A DNA stretch of 64,000 nucleotides from Vespula vulgaris (GCF_905475345.1 NW_026114518.1:186001-250000); one strand, 5' to 3'. Shown: positions 10,701 through 25,680, counted from the stretch's first letter. Numbers and translations: made by a program. Notes: generated from the letters alone by a model not told the origin.

Positions 10701-13700
10701 TCTTCAAAACTATAGCAACGAGAACAACCGGACAGGGGTCATTGGAAGGCGCTCCTCGCGCACTACACGGCCATATTTTGTTCATCCAGATCTGACCAAT
10801 AGGAGCAGAGTTAAAACGGTTTAAAGGGAACAAAGGAAAAAAAAATTTTTCTTTAACAATTTTTTTCTCCGAAACTATAGCACCTAGAACAACCGGAGCG
10901 AGGGAATTGGAAAGTGCTCGTCGCCTCCTACAGGCGCATATTTTTTTCATCCAGATCTGACCAATAGGAGCCGAGTTATAACGGTTTAAAGGGAACAAAG
11001 GAAACAAAAATTTTTTTTTAACAATTTTTTCCTAGGAAACTGTAGAACCTAGAACAACCGTAGCGAGGGCGTTGGAAAGGACTCGTCGCGCCGTACACGC
11101 CCATATTTTTTTTATCCAGATGTGACCAATAGGAGCCGAGTTATAACGGTTTAAAGGGAACAAAGTAAAAAAAAATTTTTCTTTAACTATTTTTCTCTCC
11201 GAAACTGTGGCACCTAGAACAACCGGAGCGAGGGCATTGGAAAGGACTCGTCGCGCCGTACACGACCATATTTTTTTCATCCAGATCTGACCAATAGGAG
11301 CCGAGTTATAACGGTTTAAAGGGAACAAAGGAAAAAAAAATTTTTCTTTAACTATTTTTATCTCCGAAACTGTGGCATCTAGAACAACTGGACCGAGGTC
11401 ATTGGAAAGGGCTCGTCGCGCCCTACGCGCCTATATTTTTTTCATCCAGAGCTGACCAATAGGAGCCGAGTTACAACGGTTTAAATGGAACAAAGGAAAA
11501 TAATCTTTCTTTAACAATTTTTTTCTCCAAAACTATAGCACCTAGAACAACCGGACAGGGGTCATTGGAAGGCGCTCCTCGCGCACTACACGGCCATATT
11601 TTGTCCATCCAGATCTGACCAATAGGAGCCGAATTATAACGGTTTAAAGGGTACAAACGAAAAAAAATTTTCCTTTAACAATTTTTTTCTCCGAAACTAT
11701 AGCACCTAGAACAACGGAAGCGAGGGCATTGGAAAGGGCTCGTCGCGCCGTACACGCCCATATTTTTTTCATCCAGATCTGACCAATAGGAGCCGAGTTA
11801 TAACGGTTTAAAGGGAACAAAGGAAAAAAAAATTTTTCTTTCACAATTTTTCTCTCCAAAATTATAGCACCTAGAACAACCGTAGCAAGGGCGTTGGAAA
11901 GGGCTCGTCGCCTCCTACACGGCCATATTTTTTTCATCCAGATCTGACCAATAGGAGCCGAGTTACAACGGTTTAAATGGAACAAAGGAAAATAATCTTT
12001 CTTTAACAATTTTTTTCTCCAAAACTATAGCACCTAGAACAACCGGACAGGGGTCATTGGAAGGCGCTCCTCACGCACTACACGGCCATATTATGTTCAT
12101 CCAGATCTGACCAATAGGAGCCGAGTTATAACGGTTTAAAGGGAACAAAGGAAAAAAAAATTTTTCTTTCACAATTTTTTTCTCCGAAACTATAGCATCT
12201 AGAATAACCGGAGCGAGGGCATTGGAAAGGGCTCGTCGCCTCCTACACGGCCATATTTTTTTCATCCAGATCTGACCAATAGGAGCCGAGTTACAACCGT
12301 TTAAATGGAACAATGGAAAATAATCTTTCTTTAACAATTTTTTTCTCCAAAACTATAGCAACGAGAACAACCGGACAGGGGTCATTGGAAGGCGCTCCTC
12401 GCGCACTACACGGCCATATTTTGTTCATCCAGATCTGACCAATAGGAGCAGAGTTATAACGGTTTAAAGGGAACAAAGGAAAAAAAAATTTTTCTTTAAC
12501 AATTTTTTTCTCCGAAACTATAGCACCTAGAACAACCGGAGCGAGGGAATTGGAAAGTGCTCGTCGCCTCCTACAGGCGCATATTTTTTTCATCCAGATC
12601 TGACCAATAGGAGCCGAGTTATAACGGTTTAAAGGGAACAAAGGAAACAAAAATTTTTCTTTAACAATTTTTTCCTCCGAAACTGTAGCACTTAGAACAA
12701 CCGGAGCGAGGGCATTGGAAAGGAATCGTCGCGCCGTACACGGCCATATTTTGTTCATCCAAATCTGACCAATAGGAGCCGAGTTATAACGGTTTAAATG
12801 GTACAAAGGAAAAAAAAATTTTCCTTTAACAATTTTTTTCTCCGAAACTATAGCACCTCGAACAACCGAAGCGAGGGCATTGGAAAGAGCTCGTCACGCC
12901 GTACACGCACATATTTTTTTCATCCAGATCTGACCAATAGGAGCCGAGTTATAACGGTTTAAAGGGAACAAAGGAAAAAAAAATTTTTTTTTAACAATTT
13001 TTTCCTCCGAAACTGTGGCATCTAGAACAACTGGACCGAGGTCATTGGAAAGGGCTCGTCTCCTCGTACACGGTCATATTTTTTTCATCCAGATCTGACC
13101 AATAGCAGCCGAGTTATAACGGTTTAAAGGGAACAAAGGAAAAAAAATTCTCTTTAACAATTTTTCTCTCCGAAACTATAGCACCTAGAACAACCGTAGC
13201 GAGGGCATTGGAAAGGGCTCGTCGCCTCCTACACGGTCATATTTTTTTCATCCAGATCTGACCAATAGGAGCCGAGTTACAACGGTTTAAATGGAACAAA
13301 GGAAAAAAAATTTTTCTTTAACAATTTTTTTCTCCGAAACTGTGGCACCTAGAACAACCGGAGCGGGGGCACTGGAAAGGGCTCGTCGCGCTCTACACGC
13401 CCATATTTTTTTTATCCAGATCTGACCAATAGCAGCCGAGTTATAACGGTTTAAAGGGAACAAAGGAAAAAAAAATTCTCTTTAACAATTTTTCTCTCCG
13501 AAACTATAGGACCTAGAACAACCGAGGCGAGGGCATTGGAAAGGGCTCGTCGCCTCCTACACGGCCATATTTTTTTCATCCAGATCTGACCAATAGGAGC
13601 CGAGTTACAACGGTTTAAATGGAACAAAGGAAAATAATCTTTCTTTAACAATTTTTTTCTCCAAAACTATAGCACCTAGATGAACCGGACAGGGGTCATT

Positions 13701-15109
13701 GGAAGGCGCTCCTCGCGCAATACACGGCCATATTTTGTTCATCCAGATCTGACCAATAGGAGCCGAGTTATAACGGTTTAAAGGGAACAAAGGAAAAAAA
13801 AATTTTTCTTTAACAATTTTTTCCTCCGAAACTGTAGCACCTAGAGCAACCGGAGCGAGGACATTGGAAAGGACTCGTCGCGCCGTACACGCCCATATTT
13901 TTTTCATCCAGATCTGACCAATAGGAGCCGAGTTATAACGGTTTAAAGGGAACAAAGGAAAAAAAAATTTTTCTTTCACAATTTTTCTCTCCGAAACTAT
14001 AGCACCTAGAACAACCGTAGCGAGGGCATTGGAAAGGGCTCGTCGCCTCCTACACGGCCATATTTTTTTCATCCAGATCTGACCAATAAGAGCCGAGTTA
14101 CAACGGTTTAAATGGAACAAAGGAAAATAATCTTTCTTTAACAATTTTTTTCTCCAAAACTATAGCACCTAGAACAACCGGACAGGGGTCATTGGAAGGC
14201 GCTCCTCACGCACTATACGGCCATATTATGTTCATCCAGATCTGACCAATAGGAGCCGAGTTAAAACGGTTTAAAGGGTACAAAGGAAAAAAAAATTTTC
14301 CTTTAACAATTTTTTTCTCCGGAACTATAGCCCCTAGAACAAACGAAGCGAGGGCATTGGAAAGGGCTCGTCGCGCCGTACACGCCCATATTTTTTTCAT
14401 CCAGATCTGACCAATAGGAGCCGAGTGATAACGGTTTAAAGGGAACAAAGGAAAAAAAAATTTTTCTTTCACAATTTTTTTCTCCGAAACTATAGCACCT
14501 AGCACAACCGGAGCGAGGGAATTGGAAAGTGCTCGTCGCCTCCTACAGGCGCATATTTTTTTCATCCAGATCTGACCAATAGGAGCCGAGTTATAACGGT
14601 TTAAAGGGAACAAAGGAAACAAAAATTTTTCTTTAACAATTTTTTCCTCCGAAACTGTAGCACTTAGAACAACCGGAGCGAGGGCATTGGAAAGGACTCG
14701 CCGCGCCGTACACGCCCATATTTTTTTCATCCAGATCTGACCAACAGGAGCCGAGTTATAACGGTTTAAAGGGAACAAAGGAAAAAAAAATTTTTCTTTA
14801 ACAATTTTTTTCTCCGAAACTATAGCACCTAGAACAACTGGAGCGAGGGAATTGGAAAGGACTCGTCGCGCCGTACACGCCCATATTTTTTTCATCCAGA
14901 TGTGACCAATAGGAGCCGAGTTATAACGGTTTAAAGGGAACAAAGGAAAAAGAAATTTTTCTTTAACTATTTTTATCTCCGAAACTGTGGCATCTAGAAC
15001 AACTGGACCGAGGTCATTGGAAAGGGCTCGTCGCGCCCAACGCGCCCATATTTTTTTCATCCAGAGCTGACCAATAGGAGCCGAGTTACAACGGTTTAAA
15101 TGGAACAAA
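7713..15109. repeat. 7,397-bp supra-HOR block, copy 1 (45 monomers)
   Basis: Every landmark in this interval recurs exactly 7397 bp downstream, including the unusual B monomer with CTATCGCAACGAG (about 7750 and 15147), the CCTAGG variant (11031 and 18428) and the AAAGTAAAAAAAA variant (about 11163 and 18560). The length corresponds to 45 monomers. It contains a nested 1481-bp 9-mer at about 9221-10701. Confidence 0.93.
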
Positions 15110-18100
15110 GGAAAATAATCTTTCTTTAACAATTTTTTTCTCCAAAACTATCGCAACGAGAACAACCGGACAGGGGTCGTTGGAAGGCGCTCCTCGCACA
15201 CTACACGGCCATATTTTGTTCATCCAGATCTGACCAATAGGAGCAGAGTTATAACGGTTTAAGGGGAACAAAGGAAAAAAAAATTTTTCTTTAACAATTT
15301 TTTTCTCCGAAACTATAGCACCTAGATCAACCGGAGCGAGGGAATTGGAAAGTGCACGTCGCCTCCTACAGGCGCATATTTTTTTCATCCAGATCTGACC
15401 AATAGGAGCCGAGTTATAACGGTTTAAAGGGAACAAAGGAAACAAAAATTTTTCTTTAACAATTTTTTCCTCCGAAACTGTAGCACTTAGAACAACCGGA
15501 GCGAGGGCATTGGAAAGGACTCGTCGCGCCGTACACGCACATATTTTTTTCATCGAGATCTGACCAATAGGAGCCGAGTTATAACGGTTTAAAGGGAACA
15601 AAGGAAAAAAAATTTTCTTTAACAATTTTTCTCTCCGAAACTATAGCATCTAGAACAACCGGAGCGAGGTCATTGGAAAGGGCTCGTCGCGCCCTACAAG
15701 GGCATATTTTTTTCATCCAGATCTGACCAATAGGAGCCGAGTTATAACGGTTTAAAGGGAACAAAGGAAAAAAAAATTTTTCTTTAACAATTTTTTCCTC
15801 CGAAACTGTAGCACCTAGAGCAACCGGAGCGAGGACATTGGAAAGGACTCGTCGCGCCGTACACGCCCATATTTTTTTCATCCAGATCTGACCAATAGGA
15901 GCCGAGTTATAACGGTTTAAAGGGAACAAAGGAAAAAAAAATTTTTCTTTCACAATTTTTCTCTCCGAAACTATAGCACCTAGAACAACCGTAGCGAGGG
16001 CATTGGAAAGGGCTCGTCGCCTCTTACACGGCCATATTTTTTTCATCCAGATCTGACCAATTGGAGCCGAGTTACAACGGTTTAAATGGAACAAAGGAAA
16101 ATAATCTTTCTTTAACAATTTTTTTCTCCAAAACTATAGCTCCTAGAACTACCGGACAGGGGTCATTGGAAGGCGCTCCTCAGGCACTATACGGCCATAT
16201 TATGTTCATCCAGATCTGACCAATAGGAGCCGAGTTAAAACGGTTTAAAGGGTACAAAGGAAAAAAAAATTTTCCTTTAACAATTTTTTTCTCCGGAACT
16301 ATAGCACCTAGAACAAACGAAGCGAGGGCATTGGAAAGGGCTCGTCGCGCCGTACACGCCCATATTTTTTTCATCCAGATCTGACCAATAGGAGCCGAGT
16401 GATAACGGTTTAAAGGGAACAAAGGAAAAAAAATTTTTCTTTCACAATTTTTTTCTCCGAAACTATAGCATCTAGAACAACCGGAGCGAGGGCATTGGAA
16501 AGGGCTCGTCGTCTCCTACACGGCCATATTTTTTTCATCCAGATCTGACCAATAGGAGCCGAGTTACAACCGTTTAAATGGAACAATGGAAAATAATCTT
16601 TCTTTAACAATTTTTTTCTTCAAAACTATAGCAACGAGAACAACCGGACAGGGGTCATTGGAAGGCGGTCCTCGCGCACTACACGGCCATATTTTGTTCA
16701 TCCAGATCTGACCAATAGGAGCAGAGTTATAACGGTTTAAAGGGAACAAAGGAAAAAAAAATTTTTCTTTAACAATTTTTTTCTCCGAAACTATAGCACC
16801 TAGAACAACCGGAGCGAGGGAATTGGAAAGTGCTCGTCGCCTCCTACAGGCGCATATTTTTTTCATCCAGATCTGACCAATAGGAGCCGAGTTATAACGG
16901 TTTAAAGGGAACAAAGGAAACAAAAATTTTTCTTTAACAATTTTTTCCTCCGAAACTGTAGCACTTAGAACAACCGGAGCGAGGGCATTGGAAAGGACTC
17001 GCCGCGCCGTACACGCCCATATTTTTTTCATCCAGATCTGACCAACAGGAGCCGAGTTATAACGGTTTAAAGGGAACAAAGGAAAAAAAAATTTTTCTTT
17101 AACAATTTTTTTCTCCGAAACTATAGCACCTAGAACAACCGAAGCGAGGGCATTGGAAAGGGCTCGTCGCGCCCTACAGGGGCATATTTTTTTCATCCAG
17201 ATCTGACCAATAGGAGCCGTGTTATAACGGTTTAAAGGGAACAATGGAAAAAAAAATTTTTCTTTAACAATTTTTTCCTCCGAAACTGTAGCACCTAGAG
17301 CAACCGGAGCGAGGACATTGGAAAGGACTCGTCGCGCCGTACACGCCCATATTTTTTTCATCCAGATCTGACCAATAGGAGCCGAGTTATAACGGTTTAA
17401 AGGGAACAAAGGAAAAAAAAATTTTTCTTTCACAATTTTTCTCTCCGAAACTATAGCACCTAGAACAACCGTAGCGAGGGCATTGGAAAGGGCTCGTCGC
17501 CTCCTACACGGCCATATTTTTTTCATCCAGATCTGACCAATAGGAGCCGAGTTACAACGGTTTAAATGGAACAAAGGAAAATAATCTTTCTTTAACAATT
17601 TTTTTCTCCAAAACTATAGCACCTAGAACAACCGGACAGGGGTCATTGGAAGGCGCTCCTCAGGCACTATACGGCCATATTATGTTCATCCAGATCTGAC
17701 CAATAGGAGCCGAGTTAAAACGGTTTAAAGGGTACAAAGGAAAAAAAAATTTTCCTTTAACAATTTTTTTCTCCGGAACTATAGCACCTAGAACAAACGA
17801 AGCGAGGGCATTGGAAAGGGCTCGTCGCGCCGTACACGCCCATATTTTTTTCATCCAGATCTGACCAATAGGAGCCGAGTGATAACGGTTTAAAGGGAAC
17901 AAAGGAAAAAAAAATTTTTCTTTCACAATTTTTTTCTCCGAAACTATAGCATCTAGAACAACCTGAGCGAGGGCATTGGAAAGGGCTCGTCGTCTCCTAC
18001 ACGGCCATATTTTTTTCATCCAGATCTGACCAATAGGAGCCGAGTTACAACCGTTTAAATGGAACAATGGAAAATAATCTTTCTTTAACAATTTTTTTCT

Positions 18101-21100
18101 TCAAAACTATAGCAACGAGAACAACCGGACAGGGGTCATTGGAAGGCGCTCCTCGCGCACTACACGGCCATATTTTGTTCATCCAGATCTGACCAATAGG
18201 AGCAGAGTTAAAACGGTTTAAAGGGAACAAAGGAAAAAAAAATTTTTCTTTAACAATTTTTTTCTCCGAAACTATAGCACCTAGAACAACCGGAGCGAGG
18301 GAATTGGAAAGTGCTCGTCGCCTCCTACAGGCGCATATTTTTTTCATCCAGATCTGACCAATAGGAGCCGAGTTATAACGGTTTAAAGGGAACAAAGGAA
18401 ACAAAAATTTTTTTTTAACAATTTTTTCCTAGGAAACTGTAGAACCTAGAACAACCGTAGCGAGGGCGTTGGAAAGGACTCGTCGCGCCGTACACGCCCA
18501 TATTTTTTTTATCCAGATGTGACCAATAGGAGCCGAGTTATAACGGTTTAAAGGGAACAAAGTAAAAAAAAATTTTTCTTTAACTATTTTTCTCTCCGAA
18601 ACTGTGGCACCTAGAACAACCGGAGCGAGGGCATTGGAAAGGACTCGTCGCGCCGTACACGACCATATTTTTTTCATCCAGAACTGACCAATAGGAGCCG
18701 AGTTATAACGGTTTAAAGGGAACAAAGGAAAAAAAAATTTTTCTTTAACTATTTTTATCTCCGAAACTGTGGCATCTAGAACAACTGGACCGAGGTCATT
18801 GGAAAGGGCTCGTCGCGCCCTACGCGCCTATATTTTTTTCATCCAGAGCTGACCAATAGGAGCCGAGTTACAACGGTTTAAATGGAACAAAGGAAAATAA
18901 TCTTTCTTTAACAATTTTTTTCTCCAAAACTATAGCACCTAGAACAACCGGACAGGGGTCATTGGAAGGCGCTCCTCGCGCACTACACGGCCATATTTTG
19001 TCCATCCAGATCTGACCAATAGGAGCCGAATTATAACGGTTTAAAGGGTACAAACGAAAAAAAATTTTCCTTTAACAATTTTTTTCTCCGAAACTATAGC
19101 ACCTAGAACAACGGAAGCGAGGGCATTGGAAAGGGCTCGTCGCGCCGTACACGCCCATATTTTTTTCATCCAGATCTGACCAATAGGAGCCGAGTTATAA
19201 CGGTTTAAAGGGAACAAAGGAAAAAAAAATTTTTCTTTCACAATTTTTCTCTCCAAAATTATAGCACCTAGAACAACCGTAGCAAGGGCGTTGGAAAGGG
19301 CTCGTCGCCTCCTACACGGCCATATTTTTTTCATCCAGATCTGACCAATAGGAGCCGAGTTACAACGGTTTAAATGGAACAAAGGAAAATAATCTTTCTT
19401 TAACAATTTTTTTCTCCAAAACTATAGCACCTAGAACAACCGGACAGGGGTCATTGGAAGGCGCTCCTCACGCACTACACGGCCATATTATGTTCATCCA
19501 GATCTGACCAATAGGAGCCGAGTTATAACGGTTTAAAGGGAACAAAGGAAAAAAAAATTTTTCTTTCACAATTTTTTTCTCCGAAACTATAGCATCTAGA
19601 ATAACCGGAGCGAGGGCATTGGAAAGGGCTCGTCGCCTCCTACACGGCCATATTTTTTTCATCCAGATCTGACCAATAGGAGCCGAGTTACAACCGTTTA
19701 AATGGAACAATGGAAAATAATCTTTCTTTAACAATTTTTTTCTCCAAAACTATAGCAACGAGAACAACCGGACAGGGGTCATTGGAAGGCGCTCCTCGCG
19801 CACTACACGGCCATATTTTGTTCATCCAGATCTGACCAATAGGAGCAGAGTTATAACGGTTTAAAGGGAACAAAGGAAAAAAAAATTTTTCTTTAACAAT
19901 TTTTTTCTCCGAAACTATAGCACCTAGAACAACCGGAGCGAGGGAATTGGAAAGTGCTCGTCGCCTCCTACAGGCGCATATTTTTTTCATCCAGATCTGA
20001 CCAATAGGAGCCGAGTTATAACGGTTTAAAGGGAACAAAGGAAACAAAAATTTTTCTTTAACAATTTTTTCCTCCGAAACTGTAGCACTTAGAACAACCG
20101 GAGCGAGGGCATTGGAAAGGACTCGTCGCGCCGTACACGGCCATATTTTGTTCATCCAAATCTGACCAATAGGAGCCGAGTTATAACGGTTTAAATGGTA
20201 CAAAGGAAAAAAAAATTTTCCTTTAACAATTTTTTTCTCCGAAACTATAGCACCTCGAACAACCGAAGCGAGGGCATTGGAAAGAGCTCGTCACGCCGTA
20301 CACGCACATATTTTTTTCATCCAGATCTGACCAATAGGAGCCGAGTTATAACGGTTTAAAGGGAACAAAGGAAAAAAAAATTTTTTTTTAACAATTTTTT
20401 CCTCCGAAACTGTGGCATCTAGAACAACTGGACCGAGGTCATTGGAAAGGGCTCGTCGCCTCGTACACGGTCATATTTTTTTCATCCAGATCTGACCAAT
20501 AGCAGCCGAGTTATAACGGTTTAAAGGGAACAAAGGAAAAAAAATTCTCTTTAACAATTTTTCTCTCCGAAACTATAGCACCTAGAACAACCGTAGCGAG
20601 GGCATTGGAAAGGGCTCGTCGCCTCCTACACGGTCATATTTTTTTCATCCAGATCTGACCAATAGGAGCCGAGTTACAACGGTTTAAATGGAACAAAGGA
20701 AAAAAAATTTTTCTTTAACAATTTTTTTCTCCGAAACTGTGGCACCTAGAACAACCGGAGCGGGGGCACTGGAAAGGGCTCGTCGCGCTCTACACGCCCA
20801 TATTTTTTTTATCCAGATCTGACCAATAGCAGCCGAGTTATAACGGTTTAAAGGGAACAAAGGAAAAAAAAATTCTCTTTAACAATTTTTCTCTCCGAAA
20901 CTATAGCACCTAGAACAACCGAGGCGAGGGCATTGGAAAGGGCTCGTCGCCTCCTACACGGCCATATTTTTTTCATCCAGATCTGACCAATAGGAGCCGA
21001 GTTACAACGGTTTAAATGGAACAAAGGAAAATAATCTTTCTTTAACAATTTTTTTCTCCAAAACTATAGCACCTAGATGAACCGGACAGGGGTCATTGGA

Positions 21101-22506
21101 AGGCGCTCCTCGCGCAATACACGGCCATATTTTGTTCATCCAGATCTGACCAATAGGAGCCGAGTTATAACGGTTTAAAGGGAACAAAGGAAAAAAAAAT
21201 TTTTCTTTAACAATTTTTTCCTCCGAAACTGTAGCACCTAGAGCAACCGGAGCGAGGACATTGGAAAGGACTCGTCGCGCCGTACACGCCCATATTTTTT
21301 TCATCCAGATCTGACCAATAGGAGCCGAGTTATAACGGTTTAAAGGGAACAAAGGAAAAAAAAATTTTTCTTTCACAATTTTTCTCTCCGAAACTATAGC
21401 ACCTAGAACAACCGTAGCGAGGGCATTGGAAAGGGCTCGTCGCCTCCTACACGGCCATATTTTTTTCATCCAGATCTGACCAATAAGAGCCGAGTTACAA
21501 CGGTTTAAATGGAACAAAGGAAAATAATCTTTCTTTAACAATTTTTTTCTCCAAAACTATAGCACCTAGAACAACCGGACAGGGGTCATTGGAAGGCGCT
21601 CCTCACGCACTATACGGCCATATTATGTTCATCCAGATCTGACCAATAGGAGCCGAGTTAAAACGGTTTAAAGGGTACAAAGGAAAAAAAAATTTTCCTT
21701 TAACAATTTTTTTCTCCGGAACTATAGCCCCTAGAACAAACGAAGCGAGGGCATTGGAAAGGGCTCGTCGCGCCGTACACGCCCATATTTTTTTCATCCA
21801 GATCTGACCAATAGGAGCCGAGTGATAACGGTTTAAAGGGAACAAAGGAAAAAAAAATTTTTCTTTCACAATTTTTTTCTCCGAAACTATAGCACCTAGC
21901 ACAACCGGAGCGAGGGAATTGGAAAGTGCTCGTCGCCTCCTACAGGCGCATATTTTTTTCATCCAGATCTGACCAATAGGAGCCGAGTTATAACGGTTTA
22001 AAGGGAACAAAGGAAACAAAAATTTTTCTTTAACAATTTTTTCCTCCGAAACTGTAGCACTTAGAACAACCGGAGCGAGGGCATTGGAAAGGACTCGCCG
22101 CGCCGTACACGCCCATATTTTTTTCATCCAGATCTGACCAACAGGAGCCGAGTTATAACGGTTTAAAGGGAACAAAGGAAAAAAAAATTTTTCTTTAACA
22201 ATTTTTTTCTCCGAAACTATATTACCTAGAACAACTGGAGCGAGGGAATTGGAAAGGACTCGTCGCGCCGTACACGCCCATATTTTTTTCATCCAGATGT
22301 GACCAATAGGAGCCGAGTTATAACGGTTTAAAGGGAACAAAGGAAAAAGAAATTTTTCTTTAACTATTTTTATCTCCGAAACTGTGGCATCTAGAACAAC
22401 TGGACCGAGGTCATTGGAAAGGGCTCGTCGCGCCCAACGCGCCCATATTTTTTTCATCCAGAGCTGACCAATAGGAGCCGAGTTACAACGGTTTAAATGG
22501 AACAAA
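15110..22506. repeat. 7,397-bp supra-HOR block, copy 2 (45 monomers)
   Basis: This is a tandem copy of the preceding block with no net indel at the landmarks checked. Substitutions noticed by eye, copy 1 to copy 2: 9646 T to 17043 C; 10675 G to 18072 A; 11286 T to 18683 A; 12725 A to 20122 C; 13061 T to 20458 G; 13510 G to 20907 C; 14825-14826 GC to 22222-22223 TT. This implies about 99.9% identity and a recent duplication, or an assembly duplication. The copy ends where the expected CTATCGCAACGAG monomer is replaced by CTATAGCACCTAG near 22545. Confidence 0.93.
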
Positions 22507-25500
22507 GGAAAATAATCTTTCTTTAACAATTTTTTTCTCCAAAACTATAGCACCTAGAACAACCGGACAGGGGTCATTGGAAGGCGCTCCTCGCGCACTA
22601 CACGGCCATATTTTGTCCATCCAGATCTGACCAACAGGAGCCGAGTTATAACGGTTTAAAGGGAACAAAGGAAAAAAAAATTTTTCTTTAACAATTTTTT
22701 TCTCCGAAACTATAGCACCTAGAACAACTGGACCGAGGTCATTGGAAAGGGCTCGTCGCCTCGTACACGGTCATATTTTTTTCATCCAGATCTGACCAAT
22801 AGCAGCCGAGTTATAACGGTTTAAAGGGAACAAAGGAAAAAAAATTCTCTTTAACAATTTTTCTCTCCGAAACTATAGCACCTAGAACAACCGTAGCGAG
22901 GGCATTGGAAAGGGCTCGTCGCGCTCTACACGCCCATATTTTTTTTATCCAGATCTGACCAATAGCAGCCGAGTTATAACGGTTTAAAGGGAACAAAGGA
23001 AAAAAAAATTCTCTTTAACAATTTTTCTCTCCGAAACTATAGCACCTAGAACAACCGAGGCGAGGGCATTGGAAAGGGCTCGTCGCCTCCTACACGGCCA
23101 TATTTTTTTCATCCAGATCTGACCAATAGGAGCCGAGTTACAACGGTTTAAATGGAACAAAGGAAAATAATCTTTCTTTAACAATTTTTTTCTCCAAAAC
23201 TATAGCACCAAGATGAACCGGACAGGGGTCATTGGAAGGCGCTCCTCGCGCAATACACGGCCATATTTTGTTCATCCAGATCTGACCAATAGGAGCCGAG
23301 TTATAACGGTTTAAAGGGAACAAAGGAAAAAAAAATTTTTCTTTAACAATTTTTTCCTCCGAAACTGTAGCACCTAGAGCAACCGGAGCGAGGACATTGG
23401 AAAGGACTCGTCGCGCCGTACACGCCCATATTTTTTTCATCCAGATCTGACCAATAGGAGCCGAGTTATAACGGTTTAAAGGGAACAAAGGAAAAAAAAA
23501 TTTTTCTTTCACAATTTTTCTCTCCGAAACTATAGCACCTAGAACAACCGTAGCGAGGGCATTGGAAAGGGCTCGTCGCCTCCTACACGGCCATATTTTT
23601 TTCATCCAGATCTGACCAATAGGAGCCGAGTTACAACGGTTTAAATGGAACAAAGGAAAATAATCTTTCTTTAACAATTTTTTTCTCCAAAACTATAGCA
23701 CCTAGAACAACCGGACAGGGGTCATTGGAAGGCGCTCCTCGCGCACTACACGGCCATATTTTGTTCATCCAGATCTGACCAATAGGAGCAGAGTTATAAC
23801 GGTTTAAAGGGAACAAAGGAAAAAAAAATTTTTCTTTAACAATTTTTTTCTCCGAAACTATAGCACCTAGAACAACCGGAGCGAGGGAATTGGAAAGTGC
23901 TCGTCGCCTCCTACAGGCGCATATTTTTTTCATCCAGATCTGACCAATAGGAGCCGAGTTATAACGGTTTAAAGGGAACAACGGAAACAAAAATTTTTCT
24001 TTAACAATTTTTTCCTCCGAAACTGTAGCACTTAGAACAACCGGAGCGAGGGCATTGGAAAGGACTCGTCGCGCCGTACACGGCCATATTTTGTTCATCC
24101 AGATCTGACCAATAGGAGCCGAGTTATAACGGTTTAAATGGTACAAAGGAAAAAAAAATTTTCCTTTAACAATTTTTTTCTCCGAAACTATAGCACCTAC
24201 AACAACCGAAGCGAGGGCATTGGAAAGAGCTCGTCACGCCGTACACGCACATATTTTTTTCATCCAGATCTGACCAATAGGAGCCGAGTTATAACGGTTT
24301 AAAGGGAACAAAGGAAAAAAAAATTTTTCTTTCACAATTTTTCTCTCCGAAACTATAGCATCTAGAACAACCGAAGCGAGGGCATTGGAAAGGGCTCGTT
24401 GCGTCGTACACGCCCATATTTTTTTCATCCAGATCTGACCAATAAGAGCCGAGTTATAACGGTTTAAAGGGAACAAAGGAAAAAAAATTTTTTTTAACAA
24501 TTTTTCTCTCCGAAACTATAGCATCTAGAACAACCGGAGCGAGGTCATTGGAAAGGGCTCGTCGCGCCCTACAGGGGCATATTTTTTTCATCCAGATCTG
24601 ACCAATACGAGCCGAGTTATAACGGTTTAAAGGGAACAAAGGAAAAAAAAATTTTTTTTTAACAATTTTTTCCTCCGAAACTGTGGCATCTAGAACAACT
24701 GGACCGAGGTCATTGGAAAGGGCTCGTCGCGCCCTACGCGCCCATATTTTTTTCATCCAGATCTGACCAATAGGAGCCGAGTTACAACGGTTTAAATGGA
24801 ACAAAGGAAAATAATCTTTCTTTAACAATTTTTTTCTCCAAAACTATAGCACCTAGAACAACCGGACAGGGGTCATTGGAAGGCGCTCCTCGCGCACTAC
24901 ACGGCCATATTTTGTTCATACAGATCTGACCAATATGAGCCGAGTTATAACGGATAAAGCGGAACAATGGAAAAAAAAATTTTTCTTTAACAATTTTTTT
25001 CTCCGAAACTGTGGCACCTAGAACAACCGGAGCGAGGGCATTGGAAAGGGCTCGTCGCCTCCTACATGGTCATATTTTTTTCATCCAGATCTGACCAATA
25101 GGAGCCGAGTTACAACGGTTTAAATGGAACAAAGGAAAAAAAATTTTTCTTTAACAATTTTTTTCTCCGAAACTTTGGCACCTAGAACAACCGGAGCGGG
25201 GGCATTGGAAAGGGCTCGTCGCGCTCTACACGCCCATATTTTCTCATCCAGACCTGACCAATAGCAGCCGAGTTATAACGGTTTAAAGGGGACAAAGGAA
25301 AAAAAAATTCTCTTTAACAATTTTTCTCTCCGAAACTATAGCACCTAGAACAACCGTAGCGAGGGCATTGGAAAGGGCTCGTCGCCTCCTACACGGCCAT
25401 ATTTTTTTCATCCAGATCTGACCAATAGGAGCCGAGTTATAACGGTTTAAAGGGAACAAAGGAAAAAAAATTTTTTCTTTCACAATTTTTTTCTCCGAAA

Positions 25501-25522
25501 CTATAGCATCCAGAACAACCGG
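22507..25522. repeat. Mosaic satellite segment between HOR blocks
   Basis: No single period spans this segment. The 22.8 kb part matches 20.5 kb at an offset of about 2300 bp, and the 23.0-23.6 kb part matches 20.85-21.5 kb at 2136 bp, so about one monomer has been lost between them. From about 24.0 kb it becomes the segment that reappears at 34 and 40 kb. Confidence 0.7.
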
Positions 25523-25680
25523 AGCGAGGGCACTGGAAAGGGCTCGTCGCGCCCTACGCGCCCATATTTTTTTCATCCAGATCTGACCAATAGGAGCCGA
25601 GTTACACCGGTTTAAATGGAACAAAGGAAAATAATCTTTCTTTAACAATTTTTTTCTCCAAAACTATAGCAACGAGAACA
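24000..25680. repeat. Shared 1.7-kb segment, first occurrence
   Basis: This segment matches about 34,017-35,697 (offset 10,017-10,018 bp) and about 39,929-41,609. It includes the marker CGGATAAAGCGGAACAATGG at 24951, CTTTGGCACC and a shortened ATATTTTCTCATCCAGACC monomer. The three occurrences tie the mosaic at 24 kb to the 5.9-kb blocks. Boundaries are approximate. Confidence 0.8.
24951..24970. repeat. Rare marker variant CGGATAAAGCGG, copy 1
   Basis: This replaces the usual CGGTTTAAAGGG in one B-type monomer, together with CATACAGATCTG and AATATGAGCC. It is a complex change, not a single substitution, so its four occurrences are good evidence of common descent of the surrounding blocks. 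Confidence 0.88.
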
